In this document: in pieces, positions 20,192 through 33,211 of the stretch | Layout of the letters: every line of letters begins with the position of its first letter | Numbering within the stretch: the stretch's first letter is position 1 | Assembly: GCA_036971615.1 (NCBI GenBank) | Contig: JAYKKR010000056.1 | Coordinates: 62,001-126,000 of the forward strand | Source of the DNA: Amyloporia xantha | Taxonomy: Eukaryota > Basidiomycota > Agaricomycetes > Polyporales > Adustoporiaceae | Length of the DNA stretch: 64,000 nt | Direction: 5' to 3' | Made by a program: the position numbers and the translations under genes | Notes under the pieces: generated by a model | Told to the model about the DNA's origin: nothing | What the model saw: only the letters and a program-made list of their open reading frames with translations | Databases searched by the model: none

Positions 20192-23100
20192 GTGACGGGT
20201 AGCGTGGGGCTCCCGGGTGGGTAGGGGATGTACGGCGAGTGGGGAGCAGTGAGTAGGAAAGGAAAGGGAGAGGAAAGGACAGGGAGAGACCCGCGGCGGG
20301 GACGGTGGATATGGATGGCGTTGTGCCAGGAACGGTCAGAGACGGAATAATGGCGGGAGGGAGGGGGAGGCTGAGGAGGCCTGGAATAGAATGGCATGGC
20401 TGGCTTGGCATCGGGGCAGAGACGAGAGCTGGGCGCTGTTACAGGGTTCCTTCTGCTCCCATTCCCGCTCCACACCCCTGACGTCGGTCGACGATGGGCG
20501 ATCCCATTCATTTCCCCACTTGGCGCACACACGTGATCTGCAGCAGCCGGGTCTGGACCGCGATGGGCCCCCCGCACCCCGATCCCCGCCCCTTGCGCGT
20601 GCGCGGCAGCCACAGGAACTGGACGGACGGTCTCGCTGCCAGGTTCCAGTTGCTCGACGTCGACGTCTCGCCCGTCCATCGCTTTGGCACAGTCGATGTC
20701 TGCAGTGAGCCACAGCTGGGAATCGTCCAACACCCTGCCGCTTCGCCCATCTAGCATCACCACCCCGTTTCGACTCGATCTCTCACCGTTGACACCGCTC
20801 CCAGCTGATCCCAGCCGTCTCACCACCCGCACGAACGCCCACGCCAAATTGTCCTCCATCTGCAACAGTGCCATGGCCAGATTGCACCGTCGCCGCTGTC
20901 AACCGCCCATCCGCTCTCGCACGCCTGTCCGCCTCGGTGTGAGCATCGCGTCTTCCTGATCTTCTCCATTTCAGAAGACGTCCCGTAGTCGGTCCGCCAG
21001 CATTCCAGCACTGCTGTTTCGCCACATAGCACATCGACATCGCCATCGCCATGCTGATACCCGCCCGTACGACACAACCCCCAATGATGCATGACACCTG
21101 ATCCCACTCCACTCCACAAGCCACCAGCTCGCGCCTGCTGCGCGCGCGTGTGGCCCTCCCTCGAAACGCACCTCTGGGCATGTCTACTATCAGCCTCGTC
21201 TACCGCAGCAGCCCCGGTTCGTCCTCTGCTTCTTACCTTCTCGCCTTCTCACAGCAGTCATCTTCCTGTCTTCTCAAGTTCTCATCGACTGCGCCTTGTC
21301 TGAATCCGTGATCCCTTGTTCATCTCACTCTGCACGTCACCCCTCTTCACGTCTGCCAAGCCATCGTGCTTTTCTTGCTATCTCATCTCCACGGGACTTT
21401 GCCGGTCACTGTCAGCGCATAGACGGGAAATGGCCACCGGTCGCTGAAGGCTGAAGCTATGACCTGGAAACTAGAAATAGCCTCGGTGACTGTGCCTCCA
21501 TGGCAAGTTTCACGACGTGATGACGACCACTTGCCGAAGGGAAGAGCAAGACGCTGAAAAAGGTAGCAGGATCAGGCAAGATGGTGGCAGCTGCATGGTT
21601 AGCGCCGACGTGACCTTGGCGCTTGTCCGTACGACACTGCTCTAAACCGGTACCCTCGTCTCGAACAGCGGAACTACTCTCCAGCTGGCAGCTCCTTGTC
21701 ATCTTACTATCGCTAGAAACCGCTCGGAGACTGACTTTACGAGATGAACACCAGAGTCTTCTTCCTGATACGGAGTGCCGCCTGCATCCTGGAGTAAGAA
21801 ACGCCTGAATCTCCAGAGAAAGTTCAAACCTCCCGAACACTGGAGGCAGCGTCCAATCTCATACCACTAAAAATCAGACGAGTATTGGACAGACGTGATG
21901 GAGATTTCGTGCAATGTTCGGAGATCCGCATAATGGATGAACATCGTGAAACAAAGTCCTATGAGTGGCTGAAAATGCCATATTCGTGCTCCAGATTTAT
22001 CTTTTATCCCGTCGTCCGAAATATCGTTATCACTGTGAGCCATTTTCTCTGTATACTCCGAGCTCAAATACTGTATGTCGCTCCCGGTGGAAGGCCTCGG
22101 TGTCGACGTGCGCGATTGCAGGTCGCTGCGACGGCTCCATCTCCAGAGCCTTCATCCTCAAGCTGGAATCTGTATCCTCAATGCCATCCTCTCTGCTGCT
22201 AGCTATCCCCACGCCGGAGCGAGCGGGACACGCAGAGTCGCAGATACCCGCCGCACTTGCAATGGCTGGTGACGCAGAGTAGAGGTCCGCGGCGTCGTGC
22301 TCCGCTGCACCTCTGGTTCGCAGGGCTTCGTGCAGAGCGTGAGGGGTCTCTCTGGGAGCGCTCGAGCCTCCCGCACCGCATGGTGCATGGATCGGATCCC
22401 GCTCGCGACTATGTTCGCGTCATATGGCAATGACTACGTTGCGGGGTCGGACGAAGAACTCACGGTGACCTGCGTCGAGAGCGGCCCGCACGTTGTGTCC
22501 GGCTCGAAGCGGATGTGCGGTGTCTCGCTGATGTGATCTACCTAACGTCCGATGTGCCGTGCGCGCCGTGCACTCTGTTGTTTCGGGGCGTGCGGTGTTT
22601 TGGGCCGGAGCTCTCTGTTTCGAGCGGTCAGAGTGGCGGTGGACTCGGCCCATATCGAGTCACTTATCCCTCTGGGTATGTATGATCGCCCCTTGTCTCC
22701 CTTGTGAGCGCCCTGGGACCAGGCGATGCAGAGCTTGCCACAAGCGGATCACGGACACTCCTGTTGCGAGTTGCGCTCGCCAACGCGTTGGGCGAGGGAT
22801 CCGGTGGTGTTTTGTATCTAATGCAGAAGAAGGAAGAACGGGAAAGAGCAAACGGAAGATGGTATGTGTGTATTTGTAGATCCAGTCGTAATCAATGGAG
22901 AGAAGCCTCACGGAGGACTTGTTGTCTGGCTCGGGGATAGCATGCATGCTGTCTAGTCTCCGGTCGTCGGTGCACCTGTGCGTGTTATCGTCGCAGCTCG
23001 TCAATGAACCTGCTGGTACTTCCAGACCATCAGTTTCGTGCGGTCTCAACAGCGCCCGTGATTACATCGATGACGGTAAACAAGAATCACTGCCTGCAGA

Positions 23101-24109
23101 TCACAGGAAGACAAAGTTCAAACCTTATCCTTGAATCTTTTGCTGGCATAGGACGCAAAACGATGCAGAGTACCACACAACCCGCGCTATGCCACGGCGC
23201 TCTGTCGGCCACATTTCTTGATGGCCGAAGCTAGACCTGGGAAGAGCCGCATAATGTGGTCCCTGGCTGGCAGCTTCCCGCTCTTCGCGTATTACCACTG
23301 CACGTTCAACATGGCCACCGTTCGGGGCCCGGAGCGCCCGGTAAAGCGACGCGGGCGGCCACAGCAATGGTGAGGACACGGGATTTCTTTGGCGCAGGTT
23401 CTTCGCGGTCACGTTTTTACCCAAGGAGAACGCGTGAAGCTCAGTTGGGCAATTTGCCGGGCATGTAGGGAAAAGTGGGCGTACGGGCGAGCGGGCGTCG
23501 AGCAACGGTGCTCTTCTTGCGAGTCGGGCACGCCAACGCGCTGGGCGGAGGTGTTCATGAGCGAACACGATCAACGGAGACAAGAGCTCATGGGGAGACT
23601 TGTGACGTGTAGTTTCATCTGCGCGCTGCTTAACTTTTCATTACCGAACTCACATGCTGCGGGAACACGTAAAGTTATCGGGTTCGAGGATAGCGACGTG
23701 CATGTAAATCGTTCAGCCTCTTGTCGGCGATGTGGACATCATCACTGCAGGTTGGGTCGCACCGTTGGATAGATGATATAATACGCGGGGAACGCCATAG
23801 GCAATGAAGTGTGGGCGAAGTCAGCGTCCTCGATGTCATTAATAGCTGTGTGATTCGGTGGGGTTAGAGTTGTTGTTTCTCTGTGCCAACGGACATCCGC
23901 AGCACAACCTGGGTGCGTCCTAGAACCCCTTGTCGGCATGTCTGAATCGATGGAATCCATAATGTCGTTCTCGTACGTGGGTTTTCGTGTTCATGAATGG
24001 TTCCCTTTCTTGCGCTGACCGCCCGCGATGGGCTCTGTCGCAAATCAGCTTGGAAAATAACTACTGCTACATCGCAAGCGTCGGTGAATAGATTTATTTC
24101 TGAGTATCG
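20192..24109. other. Long region without a confident gene
   Basis: The minus-strand ORF at 20188-20874 overlaps the start of the esterase gene. It is Pro/Arg-rich and looks like GC-driven openness. Others (22660-23049 -, 23125-23583 -, 23389-23772 +) show no motifs. No transposon ends or RNA genes were seen. Confidence 0.4.
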
Positions 24110-25711
24110 AGACCATACGTGTGTGTCTTATTGGAATACTAGCGATTATACTCTATGAACAAGTGTTGACAATCTCAAAAGAGGTCAAACTGGTGCCGAG
24201 TGCTCGACGGACACCCAGAATCCTGCTTGTGCTCAATCAACTGTCCTTGATCGGCCTGATGGTCTGCAATTACTTGAACATTCTTACCTTCGACAGAGCA
24301 TCGGTGTGTCATTCGCTACCCTGATTCGATGCTATGATGTCTTATTCACATGTCAGAGGTTTGACGAATGTCTTTTTGCTTTGCCTTATAGGGGTCTCAT
24401 TAGTAGCCATACAGTTGCAGAGCTTATTCAGACGCTACAGAAGCTTTCACCCTGATAACAGTGATGATATCTGCCGGTGAAGTTCATTTGTCGTCGAGTT
24501 TGAATGATGCCGCCGCTGACGAGTCAATAGCCGTCGCTGCAAGTCGTGTATACGCTGTGACTGGAGGTGACTGGCGACTAGCGCTCCCCTCGCTAGCACT
24601 ATTAGTGCTCTCGGTATGACTCTGGTCAACATCATTCGTATTTAAGACAGGTAGATTTGCTGAAACGTGAATGTTTCTGACAGCTCGTCAACATTGCAGC
24701 GTTATTTACCATATTCGCGGTAGCGCACGTCGAGTTGTGTTTAGAAATCCCGCTCGCGGGATATTATAAGTACTACTTGATTCCTTTCTATGTCTTCCTA
24801 CTCGTCTCACCACCGGACCCGGCATTTCCTTCCAGATGTGATATTTCCCTATGTTCCGCCCAAACAGTTCTTTTTGAACTGACATGTTGATAGTCTAGTG
24901 CACATCATAGCTCGTACATGTGCCGTTATATCCGACGTCATTGTCTTTGCTGCAACATGGCACCATTCATGTACAGTGATGAAGCCATTCGGCTTTCGGG
25001 GAAGCTGGTTTGATAAATCTGTGACACTTGGGACCGTTCTGCTTAGGGATGGTAAGTCATCTGTTCACCCAAGGGATTTTGTGGAATTCACTGACTGTTG
25101 TATTGCCACGTCACTTGCACAGGCACTCTATATTTTGTGTAGGGAATAGGTATCCTGCTCCGTGCAATCACTGAACTACATATACGTCTAGGACACTGTC
25201 GTTGCTGAATATTCTACTTATTGCCGCCTGTCACAGTGGTACACAGGTACGTAGTTTCTCCACCCTTTTCTTTCCATTGGTATTGATAATGGGAAGATTA
25301 GAAGTCATTGTTACTTCAAAACGCAGTGGTCTTTATATTCCCGTTCGTGCACTTTCATTCGGGCTTTGTCATGCTACTCATATCTTCAGACTTCAATCAA
25401 TCCTTGTTACTAGGTTTCTTCTCCATGTCGGCGAAGCAGCATCGCGCTCCCGAATCATGTCTCAAATGTCATTCCTGGGTAACTTGGACACCATCTCATC
25501 CACACCCTCCAACTTGCCGACCATAGAGTTCGCTGCCAGATGGACACTCAATTCCGATCTACAAGACCGCGATCAGCGCATCACGACCTCCTCTGCTTGC
25601 AATGATGCCGATGTCAATGCCGATGCTCACGTCGATGATGATAGGATGGTCGAGGATGAAATCATGGAGATCCCAAGGACTGGTGAAGATCAAATCAACA
25701 TGGGAGTGTAG
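24110..25711 (+). CDS. DUF6533-family multi-pass membrane protein, copy 2
   Basis: Paralogue of the gene at 2067-3659, on the opposite strand. In order: an N-terminal helix with LYEQVLTISKEVKLV and LVLNQLSLIGLMV (24118-24300); a helix ending LITVMISAG (about 24420-24477); ASRVYAVTGGDWRLALPSL (about 24530-24610); a helix block beginning VNIAALFTIFAVAH (about 24685-24830); and the C-terminal exon near 25390-25711 with ILVTRFLLHVGEAAS, ending in an acidic tail and TAG at 25709-25711. Intron positions match copy 1. The RVYA and DxR-like blocks are those of the basidiomycete DUF6533 family, whose role is unknown. The start codon and the exons between 24840 and 25390 are uncertain. Confidence 0.55.
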
Positions 25712-27679
25712 GGGGGATGATAAAGATTCATGGGGTATTGTGTACACCTGAGGCCCGTAACAACATTTTGGCCATGTCCACCGACTCATGAGATGTCAGG
25801 TATGGATAGTATGTATCGATAATGTCATTTCGTATACCTAATACGACACACGTCGCATCCGCCGGGGTGTAGGCGAGGAGAATAACGCACCATGGGCAGG
25901 TTTGAGACGGATCGTGTGCGCCTGCCAGTCGCAAGATTTTTGTGTTTTAAAATGTGCTTAGGGGTGAATGTGAGATTTTGTCATTTCATTGGCAGGGAAA
26001 AGGGTAAGATAGGCGTGCGAAAGGGTTTATTTATATGGAACCGTTCCTTTCACATGCCCATCTTAACCCTTTTCGCTGCCTGCAAAACGGTGACTTTTTT
26101 GCAGTGTGTCGTATCGTAGTCCGCCCACTTCTCATAACGCATGGGATGTGCTGTAGCTAGCGGTTCACTATGTTCGGTTTGTCGATTGAGTCTCTTAGCA
26201 CTAGCTGGCCGACAGAAGAGGGTGAAGTCCGGGGTTGAAGTACTTACCGTCAACTAGCTTAAGTCATCTCGGAGCTGGCGTTTACGGCTAGGCCTCGCAG
26301 GAAATTTTGGTACTAGCCCATATGTCCTAGTAACGCGTGCGCTGAGGGTCGAGATGGAAAGGGGACATTGCGAGAATTGGCCCTGCGATTTGACAAGATG
26401 ATACCAAATACAGAGCGTGAACACCGTCCTCATCTTTATCAACCCTGATGTCACAATCAAGATTTCTGCGATTAATATAGCGTTGCGGTCGTTAGCCGAA
26501 CTTGAAGAGAACGGAGAAACAACTTACGTTTAGCACAGCTTATCCATAGTGGTCAACGGCGGTATTCTCTTTTCATGCAATTGCCCTTCGAAACTCGGAC
26601 GAGTCATGGGCGTGTGCAGCGGACATCGCCCTCCCAGAGTCCATATATCGAGGGTGAGGCAAAATTAGTGTGTAAAGAGAAATAAGTACTTCTAGTCGAT
26701 AGTAGGATATATATATGCGGCATGGAGCATGAAGCGGAAGCGTGAAGTCTGCATGGTGGTCGTACAATGAGGCGGAGGAACGATGTCGGTCTAGTGTCCC
26801 GATCGGGATGGCGAGTGTTCTGCACGTTTAATAAGATAATAATCTAAACTGAGGCGGGACAGAGGTTATTTTTTTTTTGTTTTACACTGGATGGCGTTGG
26901 CGGCGAGCGCCTCGAGCGACTCCCGAGCCAGGCTCGAAAGGGCGAGCTCCAAACCACGACGCTAGCAGTTTCTACTTACGGGCGCAAATACTCTGGTTGA
27001 CAAGCTCACGTCGGGAATCTTTCCTGGTAACATGGAAAAGCCGATCTGTTCCTCCCATAAAACTCAGGCACTCGGTGGATGAAGGAGCTCGGTGAGTACT
27101 TAATTGCATTGTCTCATTTGAAATCATTCAAAAAGACGACTGCTATCGTTCAGCTCCGTTGATTCCTCGATTGTTTGGTAAAAAGTGCGTGTCTTCCGCT
27201 GATCGTGCTAGCAGTACTTGCGCACGGACATCATCAACTATGATCTCGGATGACTCAAGGTGAGTAAATGTATACACGCGTCGGGTGAAGCAGCAGCATT
27301 TCAGAGCAGACCTCAATTCATGTTGTAACGGCCTTTTGTTTTGCCTACTTTTCCCTTAAACAGGGACACATGAGGATCGCGGCTAACGTCACGATCTCTG
27401 CCTGCAGGCGATGCGCGTGTTTCGCCTCTCAATATCCACGACCTCACCTACTTTCCGCACCTTGGACCTTCATCACCGTCGGATCGCCAGAGTTACACCC
27501 CGCACCAGTGAAATAAAACCCACGAGCAAGTGCAGTTGCATCACGTTGGGAATGGATCGCATGGTGCGTCTTTATCAGAGTCGGAGTATGTCTGCAACAG
27601 TTATACTGAGCCAGGCCTCGTACTCGCTCATAGGCTTCCTCGCCGTGTGCGACTTGGCTGCACCATCAATATCGGAGGC
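25712..27679. other. Region without a confident gene
   Basis: Short ORFs at 25892-26119 (+), 26254-26460 (-) and 27411-27971 (+) have no motifs that I recognise. A ten-base T run lies near 26870. Some plus-strand reading at 27411-27650 is protein-like but contains a stop and no convincing intron. Confidence 0.35.
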
Positions 27680-28486
27680 CTACTGGACACATGGAGGGGA
27701 AGGCTGCCTGGGCTGTGGATGCTTTGTAGGTGCACGTGGGGAGGAAGTACTTGACTCCGAATCCTCATCAGAATCGATTAGTGTCGAGGTCTGTATCGTT
27801 TCCTGCAAGGTAATACTTGGACGTCGGCTCTTCAGCGGAGGTACCAGCTGGCCGCTGGTTTGTGCCGGCCACGGAGATGCGGGCCCGTCGATGGGTGCCC
27901 AGATTCCCTGTGAGGCAGTCCCGGTCTTGCTGTTAATCCTGATCTTTGGACCATCTGTCCAGATGGGATAGAAGGTGGTTTTCGAGTGGGTCCCTCTAGT
28001 CTGCAATGCATGGTAAGTATCACTGTTCTGATGTCTCTGGTGCACACTGGACTCACCATGTCTGAATGTGCTTGCTTTACGCTCGCCACAGGGGCATTTC
28101 CGTGACCACGATATGTCATGTTGACTCTACCTCCACCTGCCAATTTCGTCGTCGCCTGTGGCGTCTCATCGGCTACACATGTGCATGCGTTCAAGACGGC
28201 ACTATGGTAATCACTTGTCTGCACGGCAGGGTGAGTATCCAAACAATCATGGAGTGAAAGTTTTTGTTGTACTCACCGTATGACACTTCTTTGCCATGAT
28301 TTGTTGGGTACTCAGGTCAATGTCCCATGTTTGATCAAGAATGGCCTCGAAACTCGCTCGTGGAAGGCATGGCCGCGGCTCGCATAGCGTGAGAGGGTGC
28401 GTCGTTGTCGTCACTTCCGAATAGATGCTGCCTCTTCGCGAGATGTCGGTGGTCATCTTGATGATTTGGACATGTGTCTGGCGCAT
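27680..28486 (-). CDS. Putative spliced gene, unknown product
   Basis: Three exons (28486-28277, 28218-28057, 28000-27680) joined at GTGAGT...GCAG introns give an uninterrupted frame of 230 residues, and all junctions fall in phase 0. The product has no recognised domain. Its last 50 residues are a low-complexity Asp/Glu/Ser then Pro/Gln-rich tail (DSDEDSESSTSS). The consistent phase and canonical splice sites favour a real gene. The lack of any family signature and an open plus-strand frame over the last exon argue for caution. An upstream exon may be missing. Confidence 0.35.
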
Positions 28487-29417
28487 TATTGAGAAATTGA
28501 GATGTCGACACTCGTTGATAGGTGAGTGTTGATCGCGATGCCGTCAACGTTAGATTGACTGAGTTTGGTTAGAAGGAGGATACGAGGATGGTTGATTTCT
28601 TCAGAGCACACTTTCGGTAGGAGAGCGATGCTAGTCGGTCAGTACAAAGATGTTCAGTTGGTCCATACTCCAGCGCTTACGAAAGTGTGGCTCACATATT
28701 CAACCCCGCGAACTGATACAGATCACGTCATCATCGCTCGAACAGTGCTTCAGTGTAATCTTTTTGCTTCGCACTGTATTTGTCTTTCAATAGTGATTCG
28801 TTCAGAAAATATATTTATGATTGTGACTGGCCACCACCTCTCCCTCTTCTTTACACATCAACTTACCCTCTGCTCGCCGCTGTGCGTGGCATACGGCGCA
28901 CGATAATTTTGACTGAATTGAAACTGGGCACTAATATAAGGATGATATGCTGCCAATACCACAGAAATCCACCAAATTAAGTGAGTTCTTTTTCAATTGC
29001 TCCTTCCGAAGTACATTCGGCAAGGGAGCGTCAATATTGTGCACCCCAGTTTCCATCGTTCGGTCCGAACCTAGCATAGTGCTGAACTAAATTGTTCTTA
29101 CTTTTTTCCTTGCCTCCCTCCCCCCCTCTGCCAATTTTGCGGCTCGCGGCTCGCGACTGACATCGAAAGCAAACTTTCTTTGTTAAACACCGACGCCACT
29201 TTGAGCGCTCGCGATCAGCGATATCGATCAGCGCTCAGCGCTAAGGTCCGATCGCAGGTAGACAACAGAGTCAAACAACGAGCTTCGACTGAGCGTTGAC
29301 TGAGCGAATCGTTCGATCCAACGAAGTCAACTGTATGCAAACTGTATGTAGAGCAGGCCCTTACACCTGTATTACCGCTCATCTATTCTCTCAGGCTCAA
29401 ATTCCAGGGCTCTAAGT
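28487..29417. other. Intergenic region upstream of dad4
   Basis: Short ORFs only. At 29140-29320 there are several GATCAGCG / GCTCAGCG short repeats. A CT-rich stretch at 29105-29130 could be promoter-associated for the gene that follows. Confidence 0.4.
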
Positions 29418-29741
29418 ATGGAAAATCCCCATGCGGAACGTCAAAACGTTCTTCTCCAACGAATCATAAAGAACGCGGTGTGTGGAACCCTGCTGTGGCA
29501 GCGATCCCATTATTCATTCGTACAACAGGATAAATGTACAGAGACCATCGTCGAGTTGAATCACTGTCTTGAGGTGCGCTTCGGGTGTCCTCGGACGATT
29601 TGAATATGGGCTTATTTCACTCATTCCGAGCAGGAGATCATTCGCGCCAATGCCCATGTAAAGATTGCTGCGGATCTTGTTACGAAGTATCGCAAGAATG
29701 TACAGTATAATTTGGAGGCGACACGAGACGGTGATGCGTGA
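29418..29741 (+). CDS. DAD4: DASH complex subunit Dad4
   Basis: A small three-exon gene (29418-29477, 29529-29573, 29634-29741) encodes 70 residues, the usual size of Dad4. The N-terminus MENPHAERQNVLLQRII matches the family start (MENPHxxxQxxLLxRII). The middle, ETIVELNHCLEEI, and the end, RKNVQYNLEATRDG, match the conserved helix and C-terminal LEAT. All three exons join in phase 0 with GT-AG introns. Dad4 is part of the DASH/Dam1 ring that couples kinetochores to spindle microtubules in fungi. No frame errors are seen. Single-frame ORF calls miss it because of the introns. Confidence 0.88.
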
Positions 29742-32700
29742 TGGGCACCTTGAATAGTGTATTAGGCCACATATGTGCTTGCCTGGTACGTTTCTGTCGT
29801 CCGCTGTACCTAAAATATGAACCTGTAGCATATCCTCAAACCTTCATGGGATAGTAGCGCGCCGACCTTGAGTTATTTGGCCTGACTTTGCTCCTGGTGA
29901 CGGAGACATTTGCTATATAGACAGAGGCAACAGAAGCGTTATCCGAGACCTATTCATCGCACGAAGGACAAGGATGTAACGGGACTCGGCATCACGATAT
30001 TCAGTTCAAACCATCCTTTGAAGTTCGTACAGTGGACTGTACTGCCGACACTATACGAAATACCCTGAGCAGACCGTGTTATTCCGAAAGCCATCGAAAG
30101 ACATGGATCCGAAGCCGACGATCCACAGAGCTGGGCGGCCCTAGGACCTCGAGCGTTCAGTCCGTTCAGGCAAGTATGAGCTTGAGTAGTGACCACCACA
30201 GCCTCCATTGCGGCATCTTTCTTGATAGCGACACAGACGCTCTCAAATCGTCCGACTGAAGATGCTGTATCGCTTCAGCGAATTACTAAGTCTGATTGCA
30301 GGAGAATGGTTGCAGACGCATGATTTCAGAGAGGCCATGAAAAAGACAAAGTCATGGTCACTACAACACGGGACAGTAGTGAGTCCTCAGATCTGTTGTA
30401 AACTTGTATGGGAGGAAGCGCAGATCGTGACGTAGACTTACAGACCTGTAGGAGGCTATTGCCTCTGAGCAAATCAGTATCTGGGCGAAGGGGAGGTCTG
30501 AGAATCCATAGTCTCGGTCTCTTTGCGAAAATAGACAGGTAAAGATAGGTACGAGGCCTGCAAATCCCGCGCTACTAAAGCAAGTTCTGCCCGTCAATGT
30601 GGCATCGTGATGGAGTGAGGTTGGAAGTTGATAGATCCTGATCACACTTGTACGAATGATGCAAAGTATGAATAGAGACTATGGTCTTCGGGAGAATGAT
30701 AGTTGATAAGTAGGACACAGCAACCTTCGCAGAAGTGTGTAATCAATCGAACATCTTAGGAAACAGGAGAGTGTCGGATCCGAGATCGTTCGCGGAGGAT
30801 GCAAGCTTTGGCGAGGGCGCAGAGGACAAACATGGATGCGCGAGAGCTCGAACTTGTTCCGACAAGCGGGGATGCGTACATCCATCTATCTAGCTTGAAT
30901 TCGAAGGAAACAGTCAATATCTTTGATCCCTCCGTCAAATTCACGATCTAAAGAGCAGGTCACGTGGCACCGACGCGCCGACGCGGTGGCGGAGGAGAGC
31001 CCCACACAGCTCAGTGGCGTTCACTCGAATACGTCCTGGGAGTCCCTGGCAGGTTGCCACTTCTACCCACTTCACACCACAAGACCCCCACTATCTCATC
31101 CTCATCGCCTGCAGTCCTTCACTGTCTTTATTCTTGACCACCATGGTGCGCTGAATGGGCGTCAAGCCTTTCCCGCCGACTCATCCTCGCTTTTGTGGCG
31201 GCATGCCATGCACCCGCTTTCAAAGCAGAAGGCCCTGAATATACTCTCCATGTCTTATGAGCTCACTTTACCACTGTCGCGCTCTGATATGCATCACGAA
31301 ATAATCGTCCATCAAGCCCTTAGACGTGGCTGAAATTACGATCGTTAGTCTGCAAGGGGCGGGTACAATTCGAGGTATCAAGCAGCAACCGTCTGCACAC
31401 GTTCAAGGCCGTTGATCAGGTTGGAGTACATTACGCATATCTCGCATTCTGATAAACATCAAGACAACGTCGTCTACATTTTTGTTCCTCGGCATTCTCC
31501 GCACGGTAGGGCGCATATACGCTGTACTCGAGAGCGCGAAAGCACGGGTGGTGGATGTCAGTGGAGGAAAATTCTACGGTACCAGAGCCACGTATTATAG
31601 GCGGACACATCTAATAACCCTAGGCCCTGCATTCTCTTCTGGCGTTCATTTGTTTTGCGGGGCCTCTCTGTATGCAGGTGCGTAACGTTCACTCAGACAT
31701 CAAGTGGGGTAGCGCCTCAATCATGCGTTTTATATTCCTGGTGAAGCGCAGCCTAGGCTACAGGTACCCCTTTGCCCAGCGGCTGGAACATGTGGCTCGG
31801 TCCCAATTTGCTCAATACGCAATGGACTCATCAGTACACAACAGGCATCTTCGTATATGCGCCTCAAATCTGTCCAAGGCAGATCCTGAGATTGCTTGAC
31901 GAATGAGTCATGCATGAATGACATTATTTATTCAAACAGAGCATTCATTTGTATGATGCACCAGCAATCGGCGCATTTCCTGCGGAATCTTTCACTTGAA
32001 GCCATGCTGATTCATTGCGCCGACCGGATCTTGAGCAGCGAAGTGGTCTGCTGCCCTGGACGTCTTCCGTTATTTTGGCTTGGCACTGTGTCTATCATGC
32101 TCTTTCGGCTCCGCTGGGTTCTCCAGCATCGCCCTCAATAGTCAGAAGAGAATATGCCAATAGCAAAAATAGCTGTTCAATGTGAGTGTCTCACTGTCTC
32201 GGAAACGCTATCCCCTTTTCAGATGGCCTTCTCATGAGGCCTCTTCCAGCGCGTTCTTTACTGGTCACTTGAGAGTTCCTCCTTCCCAGGGATTCTATGG
32301 ACGGACAAACTCAGGCCCTTGGTTTGCTCACAAGCGCGCGATTTATATAGCCTTTGTGACGCTCATTCATCGGTGCGCGGCGCTCATGGTTTTGTCGTAT
32401 CATGATGTTAGGAAGGCTGATGTCGTGTGGAAACTCCAGCTGATAGAGCCATATTCATTTGAGCGCGTCATTTCCACACGCAACGAGGCAAGCAGCATCG
32501 TTGTGGGTGCTCATGCATGCGATATCCGTGCAATTCACTACGTTGTCACGACCAGGGTATACTGAAATTGGTCACCGTCGAGTTCAGAAGATAAAGTTGA
32601 TATCTGCCATATCGACTGGACCAATATCCTGAAATGCTGCCAGCATATTGGTCGAATGCTATCACATGCCGTCACGTCTATCTAGGACGCCTCGTCAATA

Positions 32701-33211
32701 CATGTCGTGCGCTTCTCAGGGTCAATGTACAAGTCCAGGTGGCCTTCACTTCGGATGCGGTCCGCTGCTATTATCGCTCATCTTGGACGATCAGCGCTGT
32801 ATTTTCGGGGAAGATATTGATCAGCTCGTTCTTGTGGGTCATTTCCTGCCAAACGAGGGAGCCCCAAGACCGTTAGCAATATGGACTCCTCGCAAACGCT
32901 AATCCGGGGCTTCCTGCATGCCCGTGCAATGCGGCCAGTCGACTCGCCAGATCGCGGAGCGCTCAAAGGCTATCTTAATGGCGCTTATGTCTAAGGGTCA
33001 TGATCGGATTTAGGGCCGGGTGCTGGGACTCGGGTATCATATGTGAACTTCCAAATATGGAAAGTATAGGCAACGTGGCGGGTCTGGTACGTACACACAC
33101 TGGTTTCTCGACTTTGTGTCGCCCCTCTGCTCCTGACGCCTCGTGTGCGCTTTCCTTACCTCACATCGGCTAACGTGAACGGGGGACTCCGTATCTCCCT
33201 CTGCGACACCC
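29742..33211. other. Long region without a confident gene
   Basis: ORFs at 29954-30208 (-), 30361-30645 (-), 30923-31333 (+), 31482-31685 (+) and 32182-32565 (+) have no family motifs. Near 31143 the sequence ATG|GTGCGC could be a one-codon first exon, but no downstream exon was found. No transposon ends were recognised. Confidence 0.35.

Noticed and set aside
20188..20874. Minus-strand ORF of 228 codons upstream of the PC-esterase
   Set aside because: It overlaps the esterase start in another frame and is Pro/Arg/Ser-rich with no motif. Likely GC-driven openness.
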